From positions 496,322-560,321 of the forward strand of contig NZ_QGLF01000002.1 in assembly GCF_003173055.1 (NCBI RefSeq): DNA of 64,000 nucleotides, written 5' to 3'. A model generated the notes under the pieces. That model saw nothing but the letters and a program-made list of their open reading frames with translations. It was not told where the DNA came from and made no database searches. This DNA comes from Zavarzinia compransoris (lineage in GTDB: Bacteria > Pseudomonadota > Alphaproteobacteria > Zavarziniales > Zavarziniaceae). A program made the position numbers and the translations under genes. Position 1 is the first letter of the stretch. Each line of letters starts with the position of its first letter. Positions 26,422 to 35,283 of the stretch are shown here, piece after piece.

Positions 26422-27604
26422 CGGTCTCGCCTTTCGTGTGCTGATGGGCATCGGGATCGGGCACCAGGATGCCGCGGCGGAACAGGTCGCCCGCATCGGC
26501 TGCCGCCGGGTCCGGGGCCAGGTCCGGCGGCAGGGGGGTATGGCCGAATTCGAGTTGGTTGCGCGCCGAGCCGCGCCAGTCCAGCCGGTACCGGCCGTCG
26601 CCCGACATGCGGTAGATCGGATTGAGCCGCAGGCCGTCCCGCCCGGCCGCGAGACGCCAGGGGCGGGTTGCGGACACCTCGCCCTTGAGCAGGCGGACGG
26701 CATAGGGGCCGGGGGGCAGGTCGGCGGCCGCCCGCGGCCGGGGGGTGAAGGCGGCACCGTGGCGGACGACGCCTGCCGCCAGTTCGGCTTCGGCATAGAA
26801 GGCGCAATGCCGCCAGCCGGCCTGCCGTGCCAGGAGGGCGAAATCGACCGGGGCGATGGGGGCGCCCGGCACGGTTTCGCCCCGCAGGTCGCGCGGGTCG
26901 TGAATGTGCAGGATCAGGGCGGCACCGTCCGGCGTCACGATTCGGCGCATCTCGGCCAGCAGGGACAGCTTGGCGTCGATGTAATGGAAGGCGTCGTTCA
27001 TGGTGGCGAGATCGAAGCTCTCGTCCGGCAGGGGCAGGGGATCGTCGAGTTCGGCGCAGATCGCCTGTTCCCCGGGCGCCATATAGGCGCGGGCGACCAG
27101 CAGGTGGATCAGGTTACCGTCGAGCAGGGTCAGCGCCGGCCTGGGGCGCACGGCCCGCAGCAGGTTGGACAGATGGCCGACCCCGCTGGCCAGGCAGGCG
27201 ATGCGCCTGCCGGCCATGTCGTCGAGAAAGGCGAGCGTGGCGAGATAGGACGGGCAGGCCCAGCGGACGAGGAAATAATGGTCCGCGGCGCCGCAATAGG
27301 CCGCCCAGTCGGCCAGGAAGCCGCCGCGGGCGCCGGGGGTCACGACCCGGCGGAGGGCATCCAGGCGACAGCCCTGGCGTGCCGACCACGCCGCCAGCCA
27401 GCCGAGCACGGCGTCCCGCCCGCCCCGGCGGATGGCATCGATCTGGGCGTCCAGTTCCGCTGCCGAGCGGGCGCGGGTCTGCAGGCTGGGCACGCCGTCC
27501 ATCTGGGGGTAGGGATACCCGACCGGCGCATGGACCAGCGTGCCTGGCTGCGGCGCGAACAGCGCGCCGGTCTCGACGCAGCGCAGGCGGTGCGGCCCGC
27601 TCAT
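26408..27604 (-). CDS. SAM-dependent methyltransferase with N- and C-terminal extensions
   Basis: A 398-residue protein. The Rossmann SAM core (about residues 135-260) shows IACLASGVGHLSNLL as motif I and LPLPDESFDLATMNDAFHYID as the class-I motif around the acidic loop; LASGVGH is an unusual form of the normal E/DxGxGxG. The N-terminal part (MSGPHRLRCVETGALFAPQ) looks like the Trm112/zinc-ribbon type lead-in of some glycan methyltransferases but lacks the cysteines. About 90 C-terminal residues are unassigned. The ATG at 27604 makes an ATGA overlap with the upstream GT4 gene. Confidence 0.7.
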   Translation of the reverse strand: MSGPHRLRCVETGALFAPQPGTLVHAPVGYPYPQMDGVPSLQTRARSAAELDAQIDAIRRGGRDAVLGWLAAWSARQGCRLDALRRVVTPGARGGFLADWAAYCGAADHYFLVRWACPSYLATLAFLDDMAGRRIACLASGVGHLSNLLRAVRPRPALTLLDGNLIHLLVARAYMAPGEQAICAELDDPLPLPDESFDLATMNDAFHYIDAKLSLLAEMRRIVTPDGAALILHIHDPRDLRGETVPGAPIAPVDFALLARQAGWRHCAFYAEAELAAGVVRHGAAFTPRPRAAADLPPGPYAVRLLKGEVSATRPWRLAAGRDGLRLNPIYRMSGDGRYRLDWRGSARNQLEFGHTPLPPDLAPDPAAADAGDLFRRGILVPDPDAHQHTKGETDDRP

Positions 27605-28695
27605 CCGGCGAGGTCCCGGTAGAAGCGTTCCAGCCGCGCCATCACCCGTGAGACATGAAAGGTCTCGCGGAAGATCTCGACCCCGGCCCGGCTGCACGCC
27701 AGGGCCCGGGCGGGATCGGTGGCGATGGCGCGGATCGCGAGGCTCATGGCGGTCGGATCGGCGCGCGGCACGACGATGCCGGCAGCGTCGTCGCCGACGA
27801 TCTCGCGGACACCGCCGACATCGGTCGCGATGACCGGGCAGCCGCGGGCGATCGCATTCAGCAGCGCCAGGGGCAGGCCCTCGAACAGCGATGACAGCAC
27901 CATGACCGGGTGAGCGGCATGGATCCGTTCCATCGCCGCCGCACCCCGGAACGGGCCGGCGATGGTGACGCGCCGGCCGAGGCCCAGGGTCTGGATCAGG
28001 GCCGCGGTCTGCTCACGCTCGCCGCATTCGCCGTAAAGCGACAGCCGGCAGAAGCCGGGGGTGGTCGGCAGCGCCAGCGCCGCCAGCAGGAAGGCGACGC
28101 CCTTCTCGACCCGCAGCCGCGTGACCGAGCCGATCCGGCCGAGCTGCGCCAGCCGTGCCGGGTCCAGCGGGCGGATGGCGGCTTCGGGCACGCGCAGCGG
28201 ATGGGGAATGACCTCGATGCGGCCGGGATAGCGGAAATGCCGGCGCAGGTTGCGGGCGACCGCATGGCAGGGGGCGACGATGGCATCGAGCACGGCCATG
28301 CGGGGAAAGGTCGCCGGCTCGTACCAGGTGCAGCGCGGGCTGGCTTCGCTGGTTTCGGTCGCGACCACGGGGCAGGCGGGGCGGTTGTCGGCGGCAAGGC
28401 AGCTCAGCATGAAGCGGCCCATGGGAATGGCATGGACGATATCGACACGCCAGGCCGCCAGCCGGCGCCAGGCTTCGGCCGCGGCCAGGGCTTCGTCCGC
28501 CCGGTCGAGCACGGCGACATCGGCCCCCGCCCGGGCCAGCACCGCCAGCCAATGTCGGTGCGGCGGCTCGTCCCGCGGAAACACGACCACGGCCACCGCA
28601 TGGCCGGCAGCGCGCAGGCAGCAGGCGGCCTCGCAGATCGAAGCCTCGGTCCCGGCCATGGTGCCCAGGAAATCGGTCAGGAAGGCGATCCTCAT
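27601..28695 (-). CDS. GT4-family glycosyltransferase
   Basis: A 364-residue GT-B enzyme. The N-terminal domain begins MRIAFLTDFLGTMAGTEASI, a normal GT4 acceptor-side glycine loop. The C-terminal donor domain shows SVTRLRVEKGVAFLLAAL, LYGECGE, SLFEGLPLALLNAIARGCPVIA and the GGVREIV loop. In the EX7E element the second Glu is Asn (EGLPLALLN), which is tolerated in some members. It is coupled by ATGA overlaps to the genes on both sides. Donor and acceptor are unknown. Confidence 0.87.
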   Translation of the reverse strand: MRIAFLTDFLGTMAGTEASICEAACCLRAAGHAVAVVVFPRDEPPHRHWLAVLARAGADVAVLDRADEALAAAEAWRRLAAWRVDIVHAIPMGRFMLSCLAADNRPACPVVATETSEASPRCTWYEPATFPRMAVLDAIVAPCHAVARNLRRHFRYPGRIEVIPHPLRVPEAAIRPLDPARLAQLGRIGSVTRLRVEKGVAFLLAALALPTTPGFCRLSLYGECGEREQTAALIQTLGLGRRVTIAGPFRGAAAMERIHAAHPVMVLSSLFEGLPLALLNAIARGCPVIATDVGGVREIVGDDAAGIVVPRADPTAMSLAIRAIATDPARALACSRAGVEIFRETFHVSRVMARLERFYRDLAG

Positions 28696-30617
28696 GGCGC
28701 CGCTGCCGGATCGGGGGCGAGGCCGCGGGCGATCAGGCTGGCGAGCGGCCCTTCGCCCCACAGCCGTTCGGCCGGCGCGGGCCAGCGCCGGGCGTGGCGC
28801 TCCAGGGCCTCGAGGACCGTGGCGTCGACCTGGCTGGCATAGCAGGCGGCATCGTCGAGCTTGGCCGCGAGGCCGGCGCCGAGCGGGACATGCACCACGG
28901 CCGGCGCCGGCGTCAGGCCGGCGATCGCCTCGCGGATCTCTGGCGCCGCGAGGTCGGCGGCATAGGGCAGGTCTTCGTAGAAGGCGAAGCATGCGCCGGT
29001 CTCCCGCAGCCCGGCCAGGGCCGCGTCGCGGACGAGAAGATGGTCGGCGTGATCGCCGAGGGCGGCCGGCACCAGCACAAGGTCCGGCGGCGTGGCCAGG
29101 ACGGCGCCGAGCCGGGCGTCGAGCGCATCGCGGGCCGCCCGGTCGCAGGCGCCATAGCGCTCGGGCTGGCGGCCGAAGATCGCCGCCCAGTCCGGCGCCC
29201 GGCGCAGCGATGCCTCGGGCAGGTCCAGGGCGTCGAGGCTGGCGCCGACCCGGCGGCAATAGGCCTCGTCCTCCTGCCGGCGGCAGTGCGAGACCGGTTC
29301 CGCCGCCGTGAAGCCCCCGGCCCTGGTGAAATTGGAACGGCCGAATACGGTGAGCACGGTCTTCGGCCCGCGCCAGGCCCGGACCAGCCCGCCGACCGAA
29401 AAGGCCGCATCATCCGGATGGGGCGCGAGCACCAGGAGCGAGGGGGGCCGGTTGCCCGGCCGGGCGAAGGGGGCCACCAGCCGCGCCGTGTCGCGCTCGC
29501 CCCGGCGCAGCCAGCGCCGGGCATGGGCCCGGGCCGCCGCGCGGTTGCCGGCGCCGGCGAAGACGGCTTCGATATGGGTGCAGAAGGCGGCGACGCTGCG
29601 CGCCCTTTCCGCCGCCGAGATCTCGGGAAAGACCGGGTCGCCGCGGGTGGCGGGCGGCGGGATCAGGAAGGCGTCGCTTCCCGCCGCCTCCGGCACGCCG
29701 CCGCCGGCATGGGCGATCACGGGAATGCCGTTCAACTGGGCCTCGACGATGATCCGCCCGAACCCTTCGGGACAGAGGGAGGGCACGATCAGGACCGCGG
29801 CGCGGCGCCAGACCTCGGCCACCGCCGGGCTGAAGGGGCGGACCTCGACATTGGGCAGGTCGCAGGTGAAGACCGGGGGATAGGGCCAGGTGCGGATCAC
29901 CTGGAACCGCCGGTGCGGCAGGCGGCGGGCGATGTCGAGAAAGATCTCGACGCCCTTCATCGGGTGGGGGTTGATGAAGGTGACGAATTCCCCCGCCCGC
30001 CCGCGGGCGAGAATGGCTTGCCGGTCGAAGACATTGGCGAAGACCCGGCACGGCCCCAGTCCCGCCGCCGACACCGCCTCGGCGATGAAGCGGCTGGGGG
30101 CGACCAGGGTGAAGGCGCGGAGCGCCGCCGCCAGCCGGGCGAGCATGGCCGGCGGGGTCCGCCCCGGCGCCGGAAAATGGCTGTCCGGCACGAAGCAGAG
30201 GCGGGCGGCGCGGGTTCCGGCCAGGACTTCGAACAGGGCGAGTTCCGCCTCCTCCAGGCGGGCGGGGGGCGTGTGGACGATGGCGAGGTCGGGCGCTGCC
30301 GCGGCGACGGCGCCGGCGATCGTCCGCCGGTACAGGGCCGGGTCGGTCGCCGGATCGGCGGGCAGCAGATATTCGCCGATCGCGATGCCCTGGTCGAAAT
30401 GCCAGCGCGGGGCGGGGGCTTCCGTACCCTCGGCCGCCCAGGGGGAGGCGGCGGCCTGCCCGACGGTGACCACCGCGGCATCGAGGCCCCGGGCCTGGAA
30501 ACGGCGCAGCATTTCCCGATACTGGATGGTGGCGCCGTTGCTGAACCCCTCGAAGGAAAAGGAATCGACGTCGAAATAGACCGCGCGGGCGCGGCGCCCC
30601 TCAGGCCCCGGCGACAT
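28692..30617 (-). CDS. Fusion of GT4 glycosyltransferase and PIG-L/LmbE deacetylase
   Basis: A 641-residue two-domain enzyme. Residues about 10-380 are a GT4 glycosyltransferase (FINPHPMKGVEIFLDIA, PEGFGRIIVEAQLNGIPVIA with an intact EX7E, AGGGVPEA). Residues about 400-640 are a PIG-L/LmbE zinc deacetylase: LVLAPHPDDAAFSVGGL carries the metal His/Asp pair (the usual DDE is DDA here) and GDHADHLLV the second His pair. The same two activities act in sequence as separate proteins in mycothiol (MshA, MshB) and in 2-deoxystreptamine aminoglycosides (BtrM, BtrD). Start ATG 30617 overlaps the radical-SAM gene by 17 bp. Confidence 0.87.
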   Translation of the reverse strand: MSPGPEGRRARAVYFDVDSFSFEGFSNGATIQYREMLRRFQARGLDAAVVTVGQAAASPWAAEGTEAPAPRWHFDQGIAIGEYLLPADPATDPALYRRTIAGAVAAAAPDLAIVHTPPARLEEAELALFEVLAGTRAARLCFVPDSHFPAPGRTPPAMLARLAAALRAFTLVAPSRFIAEAVSAAGLGPCRVFANVFDRQAILARGRAGEFVTFINPHPMKGVEIFLDIARRLPHRRFQVIRTWPYPPVFTCDLPNVEVRPFSPAVAEVWRRAAVLIVPSLCPEGFGRIIVEAQLNGIPVIAHAGGGVPEAAGSDAFLIPPPATRGDPVFPEISAAERARSVAAFCTHIEAVFAGAGNRAAARAHARRWLRRGERDTARLVAPFARPGNRPPSLLVLAPHPDDAAFSVGGLVRAWRGPKTVLTVFGRSNFTRAGGFTAAEPVSHCRRQEDEAYCRRVGASLDALDLPEASLRRAPDWAAIFGRQPERYGACDRAARDALDARLGAVLATPPDLVLVPAALGDHADHLLVRDAALAGLRETGACFAFYEDLPYAADLAAPEIREAIAGLTPAPAVVHVPLGAGLAAKLDDAACYASQVDATVLEALERHARRWPAPAERLWGEGPLASLIARGLAPDPAAAP

Positions 30618-32028
30618 AGGCGCAGCCGTCGCAGGCATTGAGGACGACCCCGTGCTGCAGGGCGAAGCGGAACTCGGCGAAACCCGGGTCGTGCCAGATC
30701 TCGTCGAGGGACAGGCGGCCGAGGTCGCCGGCACTCGGGTGCTGGGGCGATTTCAGCAGGCGGCAAGGCATCACCTGGCCGCGCCAGTCGACCGTCAGCG
30801 CGCCCATGAAGATATCGCAGCGGCGCCCGGCCTGGATCGCCAGCAGGTCGTCGATCACCTGCCGCGTCCGGGAAGAGGTGGTGGGCCGGTCCCGGTGCTG
30901 CCGAAGCTCGGCCCCGGTCAGCAGTTCGGCGGCGAGATCGGCATCGTAGAAGCGGCGATAGGCGGCAAGCCCGTTCAACACCTGGAATTCGACCCGGGCG
31001 AAGCCCGCCGACCCGGCATAATCGAGAAACGCGTCGATCTCGCCGAGGGTGGAGCGCAGCAGGGTGACCCACAGCAGCAGGTCCGGCCCGCGCCCGCGGC
31101 GGCGGCGCTCCTCGACCAGCAGGGCCATCGCCCGCTGCACCTCGGCCAGGTCGCCGCCGGGGCGCAGCCGGGCGAAACGCGCCGCGTCCAGGCTTTCCAT
31201 CGAGGTGGCGACCGTATCGATGCCGAGGTCGACGATCATCCCCGCCCGTTCCCGCGTCATCCGCGAGCCGTTGGTGGTCAGGTGGACCCAGGCGCCCCGG
31301 GCCTTGACGGCGCGGATCATGTCGGGGACATGCCGGTTCAGCAGCGGTTCCCCCTCGCCGGTGAATTCCACCGCCGCCAGCGCCGGCAAATGTTCGAGGA
31401 CGGCCAGGAAGGCGTCCGGTTTCATCACCCCTTGCGCGACATGGCGGCCATAGCAGAAGCCGCAGCGGAAATTGCAGGCGGTGGTGGTTTCGATCATCAG
31501 GGTGAGCGGCACGGGCAGCGCATCGTCATGGAAGACGACCGCATCCGGCAGCGCGCCCGGCACCAGGGCGCCGCCGCCGCCGGCCCAGAGCCTGCGCTCG
31601 CTGCCCGCCAGCAGGTCCTGGCCCGCTGCGCGCAGCCGCGCCGCGAGGGCGGGCGAGAGCGGCAGGGCGTCGATTTTGCCGCCGATCCCGGCCGGCACCG
31701 GGACGGGACCGGGCGTGGCGGCGAGCGGGGTCTCGCGCCAGCGCTGTTCCAGGGCGCGGGCCTCGGCGGCGGCGATGGTGAAGCGCTGCCCGGCCGGATC
31801 GAACGACATGGCGACATCGCCCGCCAGCCGGCCCTCCGCGCCATAGCCGGCGCCGGCCAGCAGGCGGATGGCGCGCCCCTGCCGTGCCCGCGGGCTGAGG
31901 TCCCCCGGCAAGGTGCCGCGGCGCCCGTCGAGCCGTTGCAGGACATCCGGCAGGGGGCGGAGCGGCCGGCCTAAGAGGGAACCGTCGGCGTGCCGGGTCC
32001 AGGCGGTCTCGACCCAGTCGCTCAGCAT
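30601..32028 (-). CDS. Radical SAM/SPASM enzyme
   Basis: A 475-residue radical-SAM enzyme. The [4Fe-4S] motif is TACNFRCGFCYGR (Cys185, Cys189, Cys192), followed by VEFTGEGEPLLN and LTTNGSRMT. A SPASM-type end with Cys residues (VMPCRLLKS and LNACDGCAYVAG) should bind one or more extra clusters. The first 170 residues are an unrecognised N-terminal extension. SPASM enzymes act on peptides or on small molecules such as the aminocyclitol oxidised by BtrN. It overlaps the downstream GT4/PIG-L gene by 17 bp and the upstream methyltransferase gene by 7 bp. Confidence 0.87.
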   Translation of the reverse strand: MLSDWVETAWTRHADGSLLGRPLRPLPDVLQRLDGRRGTLPGDLSPRARQGRAIRLLAGAGYGAEGRLAGDVAMSFDPAGQRFTIAAAEARALEQRWRETPLAATPGPVPVPAGIGGKIDALPLSPALAARLRAAGQDLLAGSERRLWAGGGGALVPGALPDAVVFHDDALPVPLTLMIETTTACNFRCGFCYGRHVAQGVMKPDAFLAVLEHLPALAAVEFTGEGEPLLNRHVPDMIRAVKARGAWVHLTTNGSRMTRERAGMIVDLGIDTVATSMESLDAARFARLRPGGDLAEVQRAMALLVEERRRRGRGPDLLLWVTLLRSTLGEIDAFLDYAGSAGFARVEFQVLNGLAAYRRFYDADLAAELLTGAELRQHRDRPTTSSRTRQVIDDLLAIQAGRRCDIFMGALTVDWRGQVMPCRLLKSPQHPSAGDLGRLSLDEIWHDPGFAEFRFALQHGVVLNACDGCAYVAGA

Positions 32029-32834
32029 GGCGCGTCCTCCCCCGGGCCGGCGGGGGCGCGGGCGGTGATCAGATAGGCCCGGTCGCCCGCGCCCCGGGCG
32101 ACGGGGCGGCAGGTGGGTGCGGGAAAGCCGGCCAGCCGCAGCGCCAGGATGATTTCCTCCGGGTGGCGCGGCCGCAGGTGCAGGACCCGGGTCCAGGCGC
32201 GGCCGATGGTGCCGTCGGCCTCGATCCGCTCGTAGCGGAAATGGGCGGTCAGCCGGCAGGTTTCTTCGCAATATTCGGTGCGCTCGTAGACGTCGAGCCG
32301 GCCGCCGTCGGCCAGGGCCGTGCGCCCGCGGTGGCGCGGGGCCTGGGCCCAGGGGTCGCGCGCCCGGGCCAGATAGGCGGCCTCGACCGCAGTGACGTCG
32401 GCGATCACGCGCCCGCCCGGCAGCAGGTGATGCGCGGCCCGGGCGAAAGCCGCGATCAGGGCGTCGTTGTCAAGCAGATGGCCGATGACGTCGTTGGTGA
32501 AGAAGATCTGGCGGAATTTCCGGCCGAGGGCGAAATCCGTCATGGCGGCTTCGACGAGTTCGAGCCTTGCCCGCGTCGCCCCGTCCTCGGCCGCGATCCG
32601 CGTTGCCGCGCGGGCCAGCATGGCGGGGGCAAGGTCGATGCCGCAGCAGGCGATGCCGGCCCGGGCCAGGGGCAGGAGAACGTCCCCGGTTCCGCAGCCG
32701 AGTTCGAGCACCGGGCCGCCCTCCTCGAGCGCGAGGGGGAGATAGAGGTCGGCGACCCGCGGGCCCGGGCCCAGCTTCAGCTCGTAAAGGTCGGGATCGT
32801 AGAAATCGGCGGGGGAGGGATGGGGTCCGGTCAT
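32022..32834 (-). CDS. Class I SAM-dependent methyltransferase
   Basis: A 270-residue methyltransferase with motif I VLELGCGTGDVLLPLA (about residue 42), acidic GIDLAPAMLARA, and FFTNDVIGHLLDND at the substrate pocket. The N-terminal SPADFYDPDLYELK is common in small-molecule N- or O-methyltransferases. It is coupled by an ATGA overlap to the GT2 gene upstream. The target is unknown; with the two other methyltransferases it implies a multiply methylated product. Confidence 0.85.
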   Translation of the reverse strand: MTGPHPSPADFYDPDLYELKLGPGPRVADLYLPLALEEGGPVLELGCGTGDVLLPLARAGIACCGIDLAPAMLARAATRIAAEDGATRARLELVEAAMTDFALGRKFRQIFFTNDVIGHLLDNDALIAAFARAAHHLLPGGRVIADVTAVEAAYLARARDPWAQAPRHRGRTALADGGRLDVYERTEYCEETCRLTAHFRYERIEADGTIGRAWTRVLHLRPRHPEEIILALRLAGFPAPTCRPVARGAGDRAYLITARAPAGPGEDAPC

Positions 32835-34186
32835 GGCGCATTCCCCTTATCCGCCGTGCTTTCCGAAACGCGCACCAGGGTGCAGGTGCTGATGCCGTCG
32901 CGATGGTGCAATGTCGCGAGTTCCTCCGCGCGCCAGTCGTGATAGTGGCGGCTGAGGCGGATCGTCCGTTCCCAATAGGGGCGGTCGAAAGCGGCGGCGG
33001 TACTGTCCGGCAGCGGCGCGCCCGCACCGGGCGGCGGATCGATGCGCAGGTAGATCAGTGTGTCCGCCACCCGCCGGGCTTCCTGGAACAGCCGGCAGAT
33101 CAGGGCTTCGGGCAAGGCGCCGCGCAGGTCCGGGATGACGGCGGTGTCGAAAGCGCCGTCGTCGTAGGGCAGGGCGAGGCCGAAGAACGGCTCGCTCCCC
33201 CCTGTATCCCCCGCCGTCCCATGGTCGAGGGGCAAGGCCGGGCCGAGCCACGCCCGGAAATCCGCAGCCCCGGCGAAAAAGCCGAGCGCGCGGCCGAAAT
33301 CCCGCCCGTGCGGCGGCAGGCCGGACCAGAAGCCGGCCAGGGCCGCCGCCGGGCGCAGGGGCCCGAGGCGGGCAAGGGCGGCCTCGGCATGGCCGGCATC
33401 GAAGGCGCAGAGCATTTCCATGGCGAGGCTGCGGTGCTTGGCCAGCATGTGGCGCTCGTGGGCGCGGTCGGTCGCTTCCTCGGCCTTGCGGTCGCGCCGG
33501 TGCGGCAGGTGCAGGACCGGCGCCGTGGCCACCATGCCGAAGCGCCCGCCGGCCTGATGCAGGCGGTACCCGAGTTCGATATCCTCCGAGCCCTTGGCGG
33601 CCAGGGCTTCGTCGAAGCCGCCAAGCGCGAGCAGGCGGCGGCGCGCCACGAGAACCGCCGTGGTCCAGAAGAACACCCAGGGTGCCTTCAGTCCCTCCGG
33701 CGCGCGGCGGGCATCGGCGACATGCTGCCAGGGCCCCGCCGCCAGCGCGCCGACCCGGGGCGGCGGCGGCGCCAGCAGCGGCCAGAGGTCGTCGGTGGTC
33801 GACGAGCCATAGGTCGGGACCAGCCCGACCTTGTCCTCGACCCCCGCCCAGGCCAGGCAATCGGCGCAGAGTTCGGGATGGACCACGACATCGGCATCGA
33901 GCAGCAGCAGCCAGTCGCCGCGGGCGACGGCGATGCCCGAGTTCCGGGTCAGGGCGGCGCCGGCGGGGCCGGGCGCGCGGGGCACCCGGCGCGCGTTGCC
34001 GTAACCCGCCACGATCCGGTCGATCAGGGCACCGCTGCCGTCGTCCGAATGGTCGTCGATGACGAGGATCTCATAGCGCTCGGTCGCCAGGCTCTGGCGG
34101 GCGGCGGCGTCGATCACCCGGGCGATGACCGCGGCCTTGTTGCGGACCGGGATGACGATGGAGAGGGCGGGGTGCCGGTCGGTCAT
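32831..34186 (-). CDS. GT2-family glycosyltransferase
   Basis: A 451-residue enzyme with a GT-A fold in residues about 1-240: LSIVIPVRNKAAVIARVI, YEILVIDDHSDDGS, LLLLDADVVVHPEL with the metal-binding DxD-type motif, and SEDIELGYRLHQAGG as the C-terminal catalytic acid region. The remaining 200 residues are of unknown role, partly resembling a degraded methyltransferase-like region (LALPYDDGAFDTAVI). It overlaps the radical-SAM gene upstream by 4 bp (ATGA). Confidence 0.87.
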   Translation of the reverse strand: MTDRHPALSIVIPVRNKAAVIARVIDAAARQSLATERYEILVIDDHSDDGSGALIDRIVAGYGNARRVPRAPGPAGAALTRNSGIAVARGDWLLLLDADVVVHPELCADCLAWAGVEDKVGLVPTYGSSTTDDLWPLLAPPPPRVGALAAGPWQHVADARRAPEGLKAPWVFFWTTAVLVARRRLLALGGFDEALAAKGSEDIELGYRLHQAGGRFGMVATAPVLHLPHRRDRKAEEATDRAHERHMLAKHRSLAMEMLCAFDAGHAEAALARLGPLRPAAALAGFWSGLPPHGRDFGRALGFFAGAADFRAWLGPALPLDHGTAGDTGGSEPFFGLALPYDDGAFDTAVIPDLRGALPEALICRLFQEARRVADTLIYLRIDPPPGAGAPLPDSTAAAFDRPYWERTIRLSRHYHDWRAEELATLHHRDGISTCTLVRVSESTADKGNAP

Positions 34187-35283
34187 GGCCAGGTGACTTT
34201 CGACAGCAGCAGGCGCTTATCGCACAGGGCCGGTTCCAGCAGGTCCTCGCTGTCGAGGTGGCGGTTGCGGTAGCACCAGGCGCATTCGTCGAACTGCGGC
34301 GCGGTCGGCGCGCGCGCGCCCAGGTGTTCCCGGCGCAGCGCACACCAGGCGGGGCCGTTCCAGATCGCCTCGAAACCGGCGGCGTTCAGGTCGCCCATGA
34401 GATAGGGATCGCCCGCCGGCCCGATCAGGTGGTCGCAGAAGCCGATGCGGCCGTCGGCGGCGATATAGCAATGGGTCCAGGGGTGAAGGCAGGCGCTGTC
34501 CCCGGGCACCGGCGCCGGCCAGTCGACCAGCGATGCGGTCAGGCTGGCCCTGATCCCCCAATGCGCCGCCCGCTGTTCCGCCGCCGCCACGGCGGCGCGC
34601 AGGCGGGCGACATCGTCCGGCAGGGCCAGCGCCGTGCCGGCGGCGCCGGTGACCGGGGCGAAGCGGATATCGCCGACGCCGCAGCGCCCGGCCAGATCGA
34701 CGATGGCGCCGAGTTCATCGAGGTTGGGCGCCTGGCAGGTGACGTAAAGGCAGAGCCGGTCGCCGAAGCCGTGCCGGGCCAGGGCGCCGGAGAGATGGAG
34801 CAGGTTCCGCTCGATCAGGTCGAGGCGGGCGCCGCGGCGCAGGTGCCGCAGGGTGGCCGCGGTCGCGCCGTCGAGCGAGACGCCGACATAGGCCCCGGCG
34901 GCGGCCAGCGCGTCCAGCACCGCCGGCCGCTCGAAGGAGAGGTTGGTGACGATGCGGACGGCGGCGCCGCTCGCCGCCGTCCGGGCGAGGCGGGCCTCGA
35001 AATCGGGCAGGATCAGGCTTTCCCCCCAGCCGCGCAGGTCGACGACCTCGGCATAGGGAAACAGTTCGGCGGCCAGGCGCTCGAACAATTCGGGCGCCAT
35101 CGAGCCGGCGCTGCGGTTGAGAGACGGCGGGCGGCACATGTCGCAGGACAGGTTGCATTTCCGGGTCAGCTCGACGATCAGGAAGCGCGGGCGCGCGGCG
35201 AGCGTGACGGCCCCGGCGGCATATTCCCGCCGCGCGCGGCTCCTGTTGTCGTGGCGCCGGCGATCGCCGTCAGGTCCAGGCAT
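34183..35283 (-). CDS. Radical SAM/SPASM enzyme, possible cyclitol dehydrogenase
   Basis: A 366-residue radical-SAM protein: LTRKCNLSCDMCRPP (Cys43, Cys47, Cys50), DLRGWGESLILPD, VTNLSFERPAVL and a C-terminal SPASM cluster region (ACLHPWTHCYIAADGRIGFC then DECAWCYRN). The SPASM/twitch class includes BtrN, which oxidises 2-deoxy-scyllo-inosamine. Being directly after the DOI-synthase-like gene (14-bp overlap), it is my best candidate for the cyclitol oxidation step, but peptide-modifying SPASM enzymes look alike. The N-terminal 25 residues are Arg-rich and may be excess. Confidence 0.85.
   Translation of the reverse strand: MPGPDGDRRRHDNRSRARREYAAGAVTLAARPRFLIVELTRKCNLSCDMCRPPSLNRSAGSMAPELFERLAAELFPYAEVVDLRGWGESLILPDFEARLARTAASGAAVRIVTNLSFERPAVLDALAAAGAYVGVSLDGATAATLRHLRRGARLDLIERNLLHLSGALARHGFGDRLCLYVTCQAPNLDELGAIVDLAGRCGVGDIRFAPVTGAAGTALALPDDVARLRAAVAAAEQRAAHWGIRASLTASLVDWPAPVPGDSACLHPWTHCYIAADGRIGFCDHLIGPAGDPYLMGDLNAAGFEAIWNGPAWCALRREHLGARAPTAPQFDECAWCYRNRHLDSEDLLEPALCDKRLLLSKVTWP

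Noticed and set aside
28692..30617. A mycothiol or bacillithiol pathway
   Set aside because: No MshC-type cysteine ligase or MshD acetyltransferase is present, and the organism has gshB for glutathione.
25795..34186. A lipopolysaccharide or capsule cluster as the simple explanation of the glycosyltransferases
   Set aside because: No flippase, polymerase, Wzz/Wza or lipid-carrier transferase is present, and cyclitol cyclase, DOI-type aminotransferase and radical-SAM genes are not part of such clusters; it cannot be fully excluded as a surface glycan.
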